A stretch of 64,000 bases of DNA from the NCBI GenBank assembly GCA_964019425.1, contig OZ025792.1:558001-622000 (forward strand), in the 5' to 3' direction. A program made the translations under genes and the position numbers. Shown here piece after piece: positions 1 to 11,114 of the stretch; the first letter of the stretch is position 1, and each line of letters starts with the position of its first letter. This DNA is from Flectonema sp. DT1601 (lineage: Eukaryota > Euglenozoa > Diplonemea > Diplonemida > Diplonemidae). The notes beneath the pieces were generated by a model, which saw nothing but the letters and a program-made list of their open reading frames with translations, had not been told where the DNA came from and did no database searches.

Positions 1-2119
1 TTAAAGTATATAATAGATCCCTTGCTTCCTCCTTCGCCTTCTTGGCAGCCGCCTTCTCCTTTCTTGCCTCCTCTTTTCGCTGAGCAGTTTTTTCTTGTGC
101 AACTTTCCTGGCAGCAGCATTTTCTGCTGCTTTCGCTGCTTTCGCTTGGGTCAGTGTGGCGGACTGCTGGGGCACCGGGAGGGAGAGGGGGTCACGCAAC
201 TTTAGCTTTGTGGGGAGCTCCAGCGCAAAGCATTCAACAACAGAGAAAATGAATGCCCCGCGCTGGGACTTGGTTGGGGGGTTAGGTAGGGATGGTGCGT
301 CCACCGGGATGATGCTGGCATCAGGCTTGGTGAGCATGGGGTCATCGGGGACATCGCTCTTCAGCTTAGAGACCTGAATGTGGTTCACATGGGAGAGGGC
401 GTGGTTGACCTGCCTATTGACTTCCAGCAGGCGGGCGTGGTGAGGGGAGACTGTGTCACCGCAATAGCAGCAACGAAAAATGCCCTTTCCCCCCAAGGGT
501 TCCAGCATGTAGAACCATCTACCTGGAAGCTCGGTATCGAGCAATGCAAAAATCTTTTCCCAATAATCGAGGTGACAGTGGCCTGATCTTCTGGCCTGGC
601 TGTCCTGAACTTTCTGCCGGTTAATCTTTTTGAAATGTTCTGTTGTGTTACCCTCAACAAGAAAACACACTGAAGCAGTTGAACGTGTGTCCTCTAACCA
701 AGACAACGCCCCTGCCAAGGCACCTGTAAAATCAACCCCCCTCTCAATGAGACACATCTGTGTCTCATTGTCCGGTTTGCGTGTCACCTCTACTTCAGTG
801 ATACTGACGTCATTCCTCTTCTTCATGCTGGTTTATGTTTAGTAGTGATAATAAAATAGCTGCTTGTTCAGATTCATCATTACTATGTAAAAAAGAGAAA
901 CACATACCTCCAGGTCCTTCACCTGAATCCCCTTCTTTCGAATTGTTGTAAGGAAGCTGCGGTACTGTAGAAAATTCTCCTCTATACTCATGAGGGACTC
1001 ACGTTCGCAAGGCAGGGAACACTTTTCGACAGTACTGTTTGTTTTCATCATAGTATAAACGAAACAACCATCAGGGGTGGACTCCTCAGACAATGTGAAT
1101 GCTGGTTCTGTAAGCCAGATATCGCGAACAACCCGACCATGATCATTCAGCAAATATGAGATGTCAATTGTGGCTGCCTCTGACATGTCACGTGCAACCT
1201 CTGCCCAAAACTGGAGAAGTTGTCGCGGAGTGCGATGCTCCCGGGAGAATGAGATGAGACGTCTGAGCACACCATTCACAATACTATATTGTGCACACAT
1301 GAACTCCATGATGTTGCCCATTTCCTCGTTACTGAGAGACATCAGGTAAGCGTATGCCCGCCTGCGACGATGAGAGTACTTGATGAGGCGCTTGTTGCGC
1401 TGCAAGAATGTGAGAACCCACCTGAGGAATGGAATACCTCGAAGCGGGCATGATAACACATAGCATGCAAATGCTAAGGTTCCGAAGCGCCCATTCGTAA
1501 CCTTCTCTTTAAATGGGCACGCCCTAAAGATGCGGTGCTTCTTGCGAAGCCAGTAAGCAAACGACCGATTCCCACGTATGAAGAAGCACAGCGTTACTAT
1601 TGAACGGAGGAAGTCACTGAGGCCAAAGTACTTCGCAATCCAGGAGGCAATGCAATGAACTCGGTGTGTAGGCTCCGGGATGAGCAGATATTGCCATCTT
1701 GGTCAAATAATTTAAACCCCCTGTATTCTGATCCACCCCGATCACTGAGCGCAGAGGTAATCAGTGCAAGTTGACAGAGGTGGTGGTGCCGGATCAGTGA
1801 TTAAGATTCCGAGCTGCTGGAAGTGGTGCAGCGCACGTCGTAGTGTGTCACAGAATGATTGAGCTTGGTGGCTCTGTGTCAGTCTGTATGCAAGACTATA
1901 GCATGCAGTCGTAGCTGTAGCAGCAGTGATGTGTAGCGCTGACGAGTTTTCTGTCACAGATGTTGCGTCACTTACTAGGCAGAAGGTACTCTCCCGGTTG
2001 CGAATGAGAAGCACACAATCCTGCACATACAACCACCGGATCATCTCTCTTCGTGCAGCCCAATAACTGACAGAGTCAAGACCATGAAGCTGGCGGGTAA
2101 ACTGCGGAATGCGGCGCAT
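1..2119 (-). CDS. uncharacterised multi-exon gene, possibly hAT-like transposase, 3' end outside window
   Basis: Three long minus-strand frames lie head to tail and look like exons of one gene. Exon A (2119 to about 1746) begins MRRIPQFTRQ. Exon B (about 1697 to 908) contains GNRSFAYWLRKKHRIFRACP. Exon C (about 820 to the window edge, at least 270 codons without a stop) has a Cys/His cluster FRCCYCGDTVSPHH, then an Ala/Lys/Glu-rich coiled-coil tail. Possible introns: a weak GTGATC donor at 1745 to AAG at 1698 (48 nt), and a good GTATGTG donor at 907 to AAG at 821 (87 nt); both keep frame. The order LVSDATS, then HRVHCIASWIAKYFG, then the YWLRKKH block resembles the RNase-H core of hAT/DUF659 transposases, but this is an eye match only. 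It may be a domesticated or degenerate transposase, or an unrelated host gene. Confidence 0.45.
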
Positions 2120-2460
2120 GGCAAACTTTCAAGCGAAAAAACTTGACGTCCGTACGCCCCAGAGACCAAAGGACGGACGACTCACACCCCCTACTTTCGC
2201 CCCATTTTATTTACTGGTACAGCGACAAATGTAAAGCTGGGTAGACGACGAATTATCTTTTGTGCACAGAGACAAGGGATTCATGAGAACAAAGGATCAA
2301 GAGAAGAAGTGCACATTCCCCATCCCAAACCCAGAAACATGAGAACTCATTAAATTGAAGGGTCATGTCTTTTCAAGTCGAAAAATGCTTAAATGCTGAA
2401 GAAGACTGTCGTCCCCAGCTCGCGGGTTTTCCCTGTCGCTGTATGTCGAGACAACGATCA
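2120..2460. other. non-coding gap upstream of the minus-strand gene
   Basis: No reading frame or repeat recognised. It probably holds the promoter of the minus-strand gene that starts at 2119, but no clear promoter element was found. Confidence 0.3.
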
Positions 2461-2462
2461 GA

Positions 2463-2638
2463 GATTTAAAGAGGTGGAACATCACCAATGTGGACCAAAA
2501 CTGTGTATTGTGTGGCAAAGTGAATCCTACCCTCAGACATGTCTTAACAGGCTGTCCTGTCTCTTTAACACAAGGGAGGTTCACGTGGCGTCACGACAGC
2601 GTTTTAAAACGCATTGTTATCTTCTTGGAAGAGTTGAT
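2463..2638 (+). pseudogene. REL-type LINE fragment (zinc-knuckle region)
   Basis: About 175 bp closely matching the LINE near 54890-55062. It encodes VDQNCVLCGKVNPTLRHVLT, the C-x2-C-x8-H-x4-C knuckle that lies between the reverse transcriptase and the endonuclease. It is cut on the right exactly where an H repeat starts, and has no recognisable LINE sequence on its left. It is a dead scrap of the element whose better copies lie at 41.5-57.3 kb. Confidence 0.85.
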
Positions 2639-2912
2639 GAATTTCGATAAAGTGGGAAGTAACGGACTGGGAGCTTTTGGCTCCTGCCCTATTCCCGATG
2701 TAAACTTTCTTTTTTTTTTTTTTTTTTTTTAACAGGCCCAAAGGGCGACAATGATGGTTGCTGACCAAGGAATAATATTCAAATGAATTTTCGTTTCAAA
2801 GAAACGAACAGAATTAAGAGAGAGGCAGAGAAAAAAAAAAAAAAAAGAAAGAAAAGAAAAAAAAAATATGAAGAGGAAATAATCAAACATGAAAAAAAAA
2901 AAAAAATATATA
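2639..2912 (+). repeat. H repeat, copy 1
   Basis: A structured repeat beginning GAATTTCGATAAAGTGGG. It contains hairpins GGAGC-TTTTG-GCTCC, GCCC-AAA-GGGC and CGTTTC-AAA-GAAACG, an inner T-tract ending AACAG, and a purine-rich tail with A-tracts, then a TATATA linker site. Further copies lie at 10.85, 22.0, 24.75, 27.63, 31.74, 39.47, 43.02, 50.44 and 63.12 kb. No protein coding capacity and no convincing tRNA promoter boxes were seen. Confidence 0.85.
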
Positions 2913-5014
2913 TCAGTCAAAATTTTATTTCCTTACCAAAAAACACTGTTTTCCCCCCCACTGTATTTTTGGTGAAACTATAAGATTTTCTCTCGATTTT
3001 TTTTAGATTTTATTTATTTCTTTCCGATCTATTAAAATACGCAATTCCCGGTCTTCATACACTGGTAACTTGTGTGCTGTTTCACATTTTTCGACGATTC
3101 ACCCGATTTTTTAAAATTCAGGATGAAAAGAAGTTAATCCGAAATCGGGATCGGAATCAGCGGGAAAAAATCATAAAATTCTACCCCTCGGTCGGGCTTT
3201 CGGGGGTCAGTACGTGTGTGTGGGCAGCCGCCAGCTTTTGACTGGGGATACCGGGTACTAAAATTACCTCACAGGAATATGCAACGATGCTGCCTCTGTG
3301 ATGGCGGAAATGCACTACCTGTGGGGGGACTTCCAATGGCAGTATCGACAACACTGCGGACTTATTCAGCAGATGTTAGTCTTGAGTCGCGCGTCTGCAC
3401 CCCATGTTTGAAGGATATTGGGAAGAACCGGAGTTTCAGGTGGAGTAATAAGGACCGTGACTGTGCATCATCAAACTACAACTGCACACGCCAGACAAAG
3501 AAGACACGCAGGGTAAAGTCTCTTCGCCCAATCCCCGAATGCTCACCGGATGCGCGGGAGGTACTTGGCATCCCTCACTATGCACCTTCGCAATGTATCT
3601 GTCGCACGTGCTACGCCTCCCTTCAAAATGCATCAAGGCGCTCAAAGAGGGCTGCTGTGTCAACGCCAGTGGAGAAGAAGACGAAAATGGAGTCTCCCTC
3701 TACTCCCGATCGTATGAGTACGGAAGAGTTGCATGAATCACTCATCATGAGGATCATCTCGCTTACCTCGGAAGAAGACGTCCATCCTCGTTTGTCTCGT
3801 TGGGAAAGGGTCGCTATTGAGAAGAAGAAGCCTGCAGACGAGGATTGGATGGTACGCTATACCACCCATTATTATATTTCTGATAACCTCACGCAGACGT
3901 TCCCTGCAGTCTGTAAAGCCCTGTCGCACCTGCTGCTCAATCTGGATGGCACATTTGACGCTTATCACATCTTTAGTGATGGCGAATCACTTCAAGGCGA
4001 AATTTATGCTGGGTGGATGGCAGCAGCAAACAGGGATATTACCTCGGATTGCTTTCCAACTGGGCATGGCAAAGGTCCATGGGATTCCGAGCGTTATCAA
4101 CTGAAGAAGTTTGCTCTTGACATCGCGCGCTCCGCCAAACAATACGAGATGCAAGGAGAAATAGTTGACGCAAGATCACTGTATGAAGTTGCGAGCAAGA
4201 GAATGAAACTCGCTGCTTCGACGCATGTTGTTTGCTCACGAGTGTTTAACTTCTTACCTGACCTAGTTGATATCTCCCCTCGCTACGGCAGCATGACCCT
4301 ACCCGGCATCCGGAGCAACTTCTTCTCCTTCCGCTCTCTCGTGAACGGCCATCAGAATGAGATTCAGCAATACACAATGGGATATCGTGCTCTATCGTGT
4401 CTCTGTGCGCACTGCATCAGAGCAGACCACGAGCTGTGCGAGTTACAGGGAGCCGGAGTTTTTACAGTGGCTGCATCGCGGCCTCCAGACTTGGATAGTA
4501 GCAGTAGTAGCGGTAGTTCAGGCACCAGCTTTGATGACGACGATGTCGACGACAGTTCTGATGAAACCTCCGATAGCTCATCATAATTCCAAAGAATAAG
4601 GTCAGAAAAGTAGTGTGTCAAAAGTGTCCAAAAATAGGTGTGGAAAAGTGGTTAAAAAATACTGTAGTAAGCTGACGGCTACCCCACTGTACAAGAATCA
4701 GTTTTATGATATTTTTGCTCGATTTTTTTTTTATTTAATCGGGCTGACCCCCATCTACGCGAATAAGCACTTCGATTTATTTCCAGGTGAGAGACTCATC
4801 CATGGTTGACCGAAAAGAGGAAACTGCGAAATCTCGGTTGTGAGTTTGAAGGATGCTCTTCAGATTTAGGAATTCCGATTATTAGTCGGGCAGGATCACA
4901 TGTTTCCGCGCATTTAAATGCAGCTTTGGTCGGCACATTTACTCCTCACAGCAATTTTGTGGTCCACTTTTCCGTTTTTGCCTATTTCTGATAAGGAAAT
5001 AAAATTTTGACTGA
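2913..5014 (+). mobile_element. TIR DNA transposon 1 with TATA target duplication
   Basis: The ends are inverted repeats starting TCAGTCAAAATTTTAT (about 23 bp, near perfect), flanked by TATA at 2909-2912 and 5015-5018. It sits inside the TATATA linker site of the H-repeat unit; uninterrupted linker is visible at 43.3 kb. It carries one intact gene for a Cys-rich protein. The start YAGTCA is shared with the related element at 27.9 kb. The superfamily is not recognised; a four-base TATA/TA duplication is the main clue. Confidence 0.8.
3279..4586 (+). CDS. Cys-rich protein of TIR element 1 (unknown family)
   Basis: About 435 residues from the ATG at 3279; an upstream in-frame ATG at 3216 is also possible. 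The N-terminus is a Cys array: RCCLCDGG, then VCTPCLKDIG, then DCASSNYNCT, then CICRTC, suggesting two to three zinc sites. A second metal-type cluster, LCAHCIRADHELC, lies near the C-terminus. The tail is Ser/Asp-rich (SSSSSGSSGTS then DDDD). The protein in the TIR element at 27.9 kb has the same order: Cys array with SSDNYNCT, a middle region and a Ser-rich tail. No DDE/D catalytic triad was identified, so it may be a divergent transposase or an accessory DNA-binding protein. Confidence 0.7.
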   Translation: MQRCCLCDGGNALPVGGLPMAVSTTLRTYSADVSLESRVCTPCLKDIGKNRSFRWSNKDRDCASSNYNCTRQTKKTRRVKSLRPIPECSPDAREVLGIPHYAPSQCICRTCYASLQNASRRSKRAAVSTPVEKKTKMESPSTPDRMSTEELHESLIMRIISLTSEEDVHPRLSRWERVAIEKKKPADEDWMVRYTTHYYISDNLTQTFPAVCKALSHLLLNLDGTFDAYHIFSDGESLQGEIYAGWMAAANRDITSDCFPTGHGKGPWDSERYQLKKFALDIARSAKQYEMQGEIVDARSLYEVASKRMKLAASTHVVCSRVFNFLPDLVDISPRYGSMTLPGIRSNFFSFRSLVNGHQNEIQQYTMGYRALSCLCAHCIRADHELCELQGAGVFTVAASRPPDLDSSSSSGSSGTSFDDDDVDDSSDETSDSSS

Positions 5015-5133
5015 TATATAAATAAAAAACGTTGTATGAAAAAGGAAAAAAAAGAAAAAAAAAAGACCAGAAAAGGAAAGAGAAAATGAAAAGGTATAAT
5101 ATTATTGTGGGGATATGAGGATAGCAGGGAGAT

Positions 5134-5169
<36 letters not shown>

Positions 5170-5450
5170 TTATTATTTAAAAAAAGGAAACAATCAGTTT
5201 AGCGTCTAGATCAGGACGGAAAATAGAAATTAATCGACATAGTCGATCGATAGAAAAAAAAACAATGATAACATTGTTTATTCTTTTTTTTTTTTTTTTT
5301 TTTTTAAATCCTTTTAATTATTTTAAAGAAAAAACAATCAGTTTAGCGTCTTGACCAGGACGGAAAATAGAAAGTGATCGACATAGTCGATCGATAAAAA
5401 AACAATGATAACATTGTTTATTCTTTTTTTTTTTTTTTTTTTTTTAACCT
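5015..5450 (+). repeat. H-unit linker and short hairpin array
   Basis: After the TIR element the host repeat resumes: the linker AAATAAAAAACGTTGTATG, a purine-rich stretch, GGGGATATGAGGATAGCAGG, a long T-tract, then two array units with CAGTTTAGCGTCT, the hairpin ATCGAC-ATA-GTCGAT and the hairpin AACAATG-ATAA-CATTGTT. The array ends near 5450. Confidence 0.8.
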
Positions 5451-5685
5451 TTTCGTACTTGTACCCCTTTAAAGGGGGCAAAATAAAGGGGAAATTAAAG
5501 GGCTTTTAATGCCCTTTAATTTCCGTAATTCCAAAATAAAGGGGAAATAAAGGGCTTTTAATCCAAATAAAGGGCTTTTTTCCCTTTTTTTCCAAAATAA
5601 AGGGGAAATAAAGGGGAAATAAGCGGAATAAAGGGGGGTGGGAAAGCCCCTTTATTTCCGCTTTATTTATTAAATCCCAAGGCAC
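5450..5685. repeat. AAATAAAGGGG simple-like repeats
   Basis: Irregular direct and inverted repeats of AAAATAAAGGGGAAAT-type motifs, including CTTTAAAGGGGG-like pairs and AAAGGGCTTTTAATGCCCTTT. Low complexity, no coding potential. Confidence 0.75.
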
Positions 5686-5744
5686 CCACCACGCTGCGTC
5701 ATCCTAAGCCGGAAAGGAAAATTACTCGAAAGTCGGGGCAGTTC

Positions 5745-6617
5745 GAACGTCAGCATTCACATCAGCAAGCAACCAGTCCTGAGTACTTAAAGAACCCAAC
5801 CATTACGTGTATCAGCCACAGTCACACTTAGTATAGCGTTAGTACAGAGGACACGGATCTGCTATGCAGGGAAGTGACTTGAACTCGTTCAACTAATTAA
5901 TGTGTGTAGATATAAGCGCCGCGAATTGACGGGTCTGAAGTTATGCTTTCCGAAGAGAGCAACCACCCACGCGAGTGTTATTTTGACACTATAACCTGTG
6001 ACTTTCAACACGTAACAACCAGGGATAATTCTCAGTAAGGCCGCCGTCACCGTGAAGCTGCTACGAATATAACCCAACAAACTAGCAATTCCTCCAACCT
6101 TTTTCGTCAGTCGGGATTGTTACACGCCGGAAAAGGAAACTACTCGAAAGTCGGGGCAGTTCGAACGTCAGCATTCACATTAGCAAGCAACCAGTCTTGA
6201 GAACCCAACCATTACGTGCATCAGCCACAGTTAACCTGTAACTTTCAACATGTAACAACTAGGGATAATTCTCAATAAGGCCGCCGTCACCGTGAAGCTG
6301 CTACGAATAACAGTTCGAACGTCAGCATCCACATTAGCAGGCAACCAGTCTTGAGAACCCAACCATTACGTGCATCAGCCACAGTTAACCTGTAACTTTC
6401 AACATGTAACAACCAGGGATAATTCTCAATAAGGCCGCCGTCACCGTGAAGCTGCTATGAATAACAGTTCGAACGTCAGCATTCACATTAGCAAGCAACC
6501 AGTCTTGAGAACCCAACCATTACGTGCATCAGCCACAGTTAACCTGCAACTTTCAACATGTAACAACTAGGGATAATTCTCAATAAGGCCGCCGTCACCG
6601 TGAAGCTGCTACGAACA
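5745..6617. repeat. 153-bp tandem repeat, about 3 units plus a diverged longer unit
   Basis: CAGTTCGAACGTCAGCATTC recurs near 5747, 6157, 6310 and 6464. The last three give a period of 153-154 bp and close similarity; the first copy carries extra sequence (about 5790-6000). Each unit contains AGGGATAATTCTCA and GGCCGCCGTCACCGTGAAGC. Function unknown. Confidence 0.75.
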
Positions 6618-8080
6618 TGACCCAACAAACTAGCAATTCCACTCACTTCGAACACACTCAGCCAGAGAGCTTGCCAACAGAACAGAACGCAAGGTTACTT
6701 TCGGGTCCAATCTTCGCCGTGAGCCTGGTGTCTTGTGCTGGGCTGAGTTTCCAGAGGGCCTCACCATGCACACAAACTCCTGGATGGGACGATCGAGGGA
6801 ATCAACCAAGCCGAGAACTGAACCGGAAGGATAGGCTTACAAGACTAACCTGAAGTAAACTTCAGAGCTTCGCTTTCCAACATGCCGAAACAGAGCCATG
6901 GAAGGGGATTACACAACAACCTCATTAAACCCACTAGCCACCCCGTGCATAGTCGCCGCCAATGGTTATTACTATCCAAAGCGCTAACACGAGGCACCAC
7001 ACATTCGTAAGAAGGGAGTCCTACCGGAACGGACCACGCATCTGATTCTACTGGTTAAAGCAACTCCGAAAGAATGTATTCTCCATGATTTCAGACATGT
7101 AACTTTTGGATATCATGCTCCTGTCTAATTGTTCCCACATAAGCTTTTGTCTTGAGAGATTGAAAATAAAGTTTGTAGTAATAGCCTAAAGAGAGGAGAA
7201 AGTTTTTATTTTAAAATTGCGAGAAAAAAATGATGTCAAGTCAAATTGACCAGGTATTTCTCTGACAATCTTGACTGTCAGCGGCAGCGTAGTAAATGAC
7301 TGCAGATAAATAAATACCACCTGAACATAGTTGAGCACCACTTGCTTATGTAACCGCAACGGTTTTTTATAAAACCCATGAGTATTTAATTAATAATTAT
7401 ATTGTCTTGAAAACTTGAAGGGGGTTAACTATTGGATTTTGTACGTAAAATACAAGACGAACGCCTGCTTTGGACACGCTGGTTTGTTCACAGTAACTTC
7501 GGTGGTCTTACCCACCAATTGATACTCACTGACAGATTTAAGTATCATCCATTGCAATCTTCACTTGAAGTTACGATTCCTCTCAGCTGCATACACATCT
7601 CTTTTTTCCGTGTTGTCATTCAGTGCAGTACGGAATCGAGTTATTCAACTGTGAATTAATCACCAAGACGAACACCAGGAAGGGGGGCGTTTGAGTTTGA
7701 TTTGTAAAATACAACTATATCATCATAACGATATTTAACATCATAAGGATACCGCTAGCTACCTTGAACAGATAGCATGTACTAATATATACAACATTCA
7801 TAGTTTACATTTCACAGACACATTAGAAGATGAGCAACACGCCATACCTACCGTTCCCTATCGAACTCCTGCACATAAACCATTCACACCACTTACTGCA
7901 TTCAATTAACCACAGCATCACAAGCATTCAAAAACATCTCAAAAATTGCAACTGTGAGAAAGAAAACCTAATCAAACAAGACGACACGACCAAGCATGCA
8001 TGTCCGATGGTCCACTAAAGAGAGTTGACAGACTGAAGAACCTGTCAACCAGAAAATTCTCTACTTTTCTTTTTGAACTA
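6618..8080. other. region without recognised gene
   Basis: Short frames only, none with recognisable motifs or homologous copies in the window. Composition is less A/T-tract rich than the arrays, so it may be ordinary intergenic DNA or degraded repeats. Confidence 0.4.
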
Positions 8081-8140
8081 AATATTGAAACTAAAATTAC
8101 ATTTGCTTATTTGTGAGGGTTCTTTGTATCTTATTTCTGT

Positions 8141-9969
8141 TCATTTTCTTTCTTTCTTTTCAAAACCTGTAAGTGCCTTGGCAGGCCAGCCCATAACAGA
8201 GGTGGTCTGTTTCTGCAACTTTTTACTAAAACCTTTTGGTTGGGACATAGGAACTTTGAACTTCGTATTTTTAAGTGGGAGAACATAGACGATGGCATAA
8301 GAGGTAACTGACAAGTTCTGGTTTTTGATATGTGATAACAAGCCTTTTATATCTGTGTGGTTGAACTTTAAGGGACTGTGTCCTGTTTCAGAAACTGTTG
8401 TTTGTAGCATATACAGAACGTTGTTCTCATCTAAGAAGAAGAAATCCAGCCCATGAAAATTGGACTTATCAGGCTGGTAAAGCACCCCAACTTTAGGGAC
8501 ACAGCTGCTGCTGAATGTCTCGTAGCCCTGTGTTTTGAGTTTGATAGTCTTCTTGCCCATTTGAAGAGTGCCTCCTGCAGCAAAATATGTCCGGAACTTC
8601 AGCTCAAAGATGCATCCCAGGTAGCCCTTATTCTCAATCCTCTCGACGAAGGTTTTGTTAAACAGATCTTTTCTTCCTTCTACTGCTATGCAACATACAT
8701 TAAAGACATTCTCACTGATGAACCCTGTCGCCTCACCATCAGCAGTCAGATCAACTATCCGATGTACAAAAACATTCATATTCTGTGGAATCACACCGGT
8801 CAAAATACGTTCAATGAAATCAGCAGTGATTTTCTCAAGTGCATCCTTGATCAGCCCGTCAGCATTTCAGGGTTGCAAGTCAGTAGTCGCAACACACCGC
8901 CGTAGGTCTTGAAGCGTTCCTTCAGTTCCTGCTGGGTCAGCAACTGACATGATACAAGAAACTTAGCTTCTGCTAAAGTCCACAGCACAAGGCAAGTCAT
9001 TGGTGGGGAAACCTTGTAGATCTCACTCCCTGCCTGAAATCGTCCAGGTGAACCTGTCAGGATGAGGGATTCCATTCCGTTTAAAGTCTTGTCGAGCGAC
9101 TTCAGTTTTTCGGGTGCCTCCAACAGTCCGAGTCCTTTTCTATCTCGACCTGCATGCAGGATATTCTCGTATTTTGCCAGAGTGATGCTGAATTCACCGT
9201 CCTCGGGTTTGATTGTATAGACCCAGTCATCAATCGAGAAATGCACCACATCAAACTTCTTCAGCCAAGCATCTTTCTTGTTCACCCACAGCCACAATAG
9301 GTAGAAGCGAAAGGTTGTCTTCCCAATACCGGGTGTACCCCCCACACGGTGGACACGTTTAGTTTTGGATTGCGTACAAAGATTACTGTCTTTTTCTGAT
9401 ATGTACTTCAGTGTTGTCTTGTAGCAGTCACGCTCCGCAATGAGTTCCGCTTCATCATAATACCCAGTGATTCCCTTATCCTTGAGCTTCTTTCTCAGAT
9501 CGATGACGCCGTCTTTGTTCATCTTGGCACCCTTCATAGCTCCCAACAGCTTCTTCATGTTTTCGCAGGCTTTCACTGAGCCTTCATCGGTTGTGGGCGT
9601 TGATGATCCATGGTTTATCAATTCCGTGAGCAACTGTTTGTTTTCCGCGATGCCAGTAATGAGTTGCTGGATTTCCAGTTTCAAAAGTTCCTTCTGATCA
9701 CCTTTCGCTCTCTTTATTGCGATTATCTTACTGTTGAGAACATCTTGCTGTCTTTGAATCTCAGCCCTCAACTCCTGCCTCTTTTCTTTCCCCTCCTGAT
9801 TGGATTCAGGTTTTGATCTCTTCGTGCTGGAAGTGTCGGTGCTGCTACTGTTGGAGTGTCGCTTGCTTTTTGTTTTCTTCTTCTTCGTCACTTCAACTTC
9901 CACCTCAGAGTCACTGCTGTCTACTGACTCCACTGTTGCCACCTTCTTCCTGAACTTCTTTGCCGGCAT
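8141..9969 (-). pseudogene. RHS/Crinkler-like P-loop NTPase with nuclease-like C-terminus, looks interrupted
   Basis: Starts MPAKKFRKKVATVESVDSSD. The N-terminal part is Ser/Lys-rich with a likely nuclear localisation signal (KKKKTKSKRH), followed by a Gln/Glu/Lys coiled coil (about residues 55-125). A Walker A motif GTPGIGKTTFRF and a FDVVHFSIDDW strand follow, then LILTGSPGR and ELKERFKTYGGVLR, a pattern typical of retrotransposon-hot-spot (RHS) and Crinkler NTPases. The C-terminal part has GCIFELKFRTYF and FHGLDFFFLDENNVLYMLQTTVS, consistent with the restriction-nuclease-like domain of that superfamily. The reading is split into two frames, about one break. Known relatives act in the nucleus or as effectors; function here is inferred from motif order only. 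Confidence 0.65.
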
Positions 9970-10640
9970 AGTTCTGTTTCCTGTGCTGGAGAAAACAATT
10001 CAGTGAAAAAAGTAACATAAGCACATTTCAGAAAGCCATTTCAAACAGGTACCTCAATACTACCATATGCAATTCATACTTGTGCAAAAAGCTAAAAGCT
10101 AAAGCTAAGCTTTTTGGAGCTAAAGCTAAGCTATCTAGCTTTTTTTAGCTTTTTTTTGAAAATTTTTTTTTTTTAAATTTTGGCATGTTTCTGTACTTTT
10201 TTGATATTTTTTTTGGTTTTGTGAGGAAAAAAAGTGTGGAAAAAAAAAAAAATCACCAATTATAATATTTCCAGCATCCACCACTACAGAGTTTTGTGTG
10301 TTTTTTGGCTCATTTAAGCTGTTAAGTGACGTGATTTTTCGATATTTGCGCAACCTGGTATCTACAAAGATAACATTTCATAATTCAACTATGTGTACTG
10401 TTGGGAGAGAAATATGTTTTTTTTTTGATATGATAGGCAAATTATTACTTATTACAATCAACACTGAGTATGATTTTTCGCTATACTTGCCTTAACACAC
10501 ATTTTCCCTACCTGGATTAAAAAAATGTCACTAAAAGGAGGAGATATCCATAAATTCACTAAATAATTATACCACAGAAGTAGTAAAATACAAGCTAGAA
10601 AGACATGTGATATCAGTTATTAGAAGAGGGTAGAAAGGAA
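9970..10640. other. A/T-rich intergenic region with AGCTAAAGCTAAGC repeats
   Basis: Holds short AGCTAAAGCTAAGCT direct repeats near 10090-10150, which can fold back, and T-tracts. No coding frame supported. It includes the presumed promoter of the minus-strand NTPase gene. Confidence 0.4.
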
Positions 10641-10649
10641 TTATTAAAC

Positions 10650-10850
10650 TTAGGAAAGTTCGTCTTTAACCCTCTTCACAGCAGGGCCTTCTGCTTTTTT
10701 TGTCTTCTTCCTTATTGGGTCAGCAGCACACACCTTAAACATGTTGCACGCTACTTGCAGCATAGCATCAACATGTCTGTGAACCATTCTTGATCGCTGC
10801 TTTGTCAGTAGGCGGGATGTCACTTTGAATGTCCGTTCAGCCACGATCCT
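10650..10850 (-). pseudogene. hAT transposase C-terminal dimerisation fragment
   Basis: A minus-strand frame reads AERTFKVTSRLLTKQRSRM followed by a VDAMLQVACNM helix, the classic hAT C-terminal signature (S-x-E-R-x-F-S ... RS-x-L). A basic tail (IRKKTKKAE) follows. The upstream part of the transposase is absent: the fragment is cut at about 10850 by an H repeat. Confidence 0.7.
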
Positions 10851-10851
10851 T

Positions 10852-11075
10852 CAGTTTTCTTTTCTTTCTTTTTTTTTTTTTTCTCTGCCTCTCTCTTAAT
10901 TCTGTTCGTTTCTTTGAAACGAAAATTCATTTGAATATTATTCCTTGGTCAGCAACAGTCATTGTCGCCCTCTGGGCCTGTTAAAAATAAAAAAAAAAAT
11001 AAAAAGAAAGTTTACATCGGGAATAGGGCAGGAGCCAAAAGCTCCCAGTCCGTTACTTCCCACTCTATCGAATTC
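10852..11075 (-). repeat. H repeat, copy 2 (head only)
   Basis: Minus-strand H repeat ending ...ATCGAATTC at 11075, with the GGAGC/GCTCC and CGTTTC-AAA-GAAACG hairpins and an AACAG-type T-tract. It belongs to the GAATTCGATAGAGTGGG subtype also seen at 24.75 kb. The linker and array are absent. It lies between a hAT scrap and a LINE scrap. Confidence 0.85.
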
Positions 11076-11114
11076 AGCTGCTCGACAGTAGTTCTCGAGT
11101 AAGTCAATCCAGTG
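11076..11114 (-). pseudogene. REL-type LINE scrap (third ORF)
   Basis: About 35 bp (CTGCTCGACAGTAGTTCTCG and onward) matching 41938-41970 in the coiled-coil ORF of the LINE. It is fused on the left to an H repeat and on the right to repeat J. Confidence 0.7.

Noticed and set aside
22-842. Several plus-strand frames over the first 840 bases
   Set aside because: They are antisense to a longer minus-strand frame that stays open from 826 to the window edge with coherent composition.
2729-2983. Lys- or Phe-rich frames over H tails and arrays
   Set aside because: They are translations of A- and T-tracts and differ between copies.
5686-6617. rRNA-like AGGGATAA and GGCCGCC blocks in the 153-bp tandem repeat
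   Set aside because: Only short chance-level matches; no ordered set of conserved rRNA blocks as seen at 25.6-26.2 kb.
8453-8905. Plus-strand 150-residue frame
   Set aside because: Antisense to the RHS/Crinkler-like gene, which has recognisable motifs on the minus strand.
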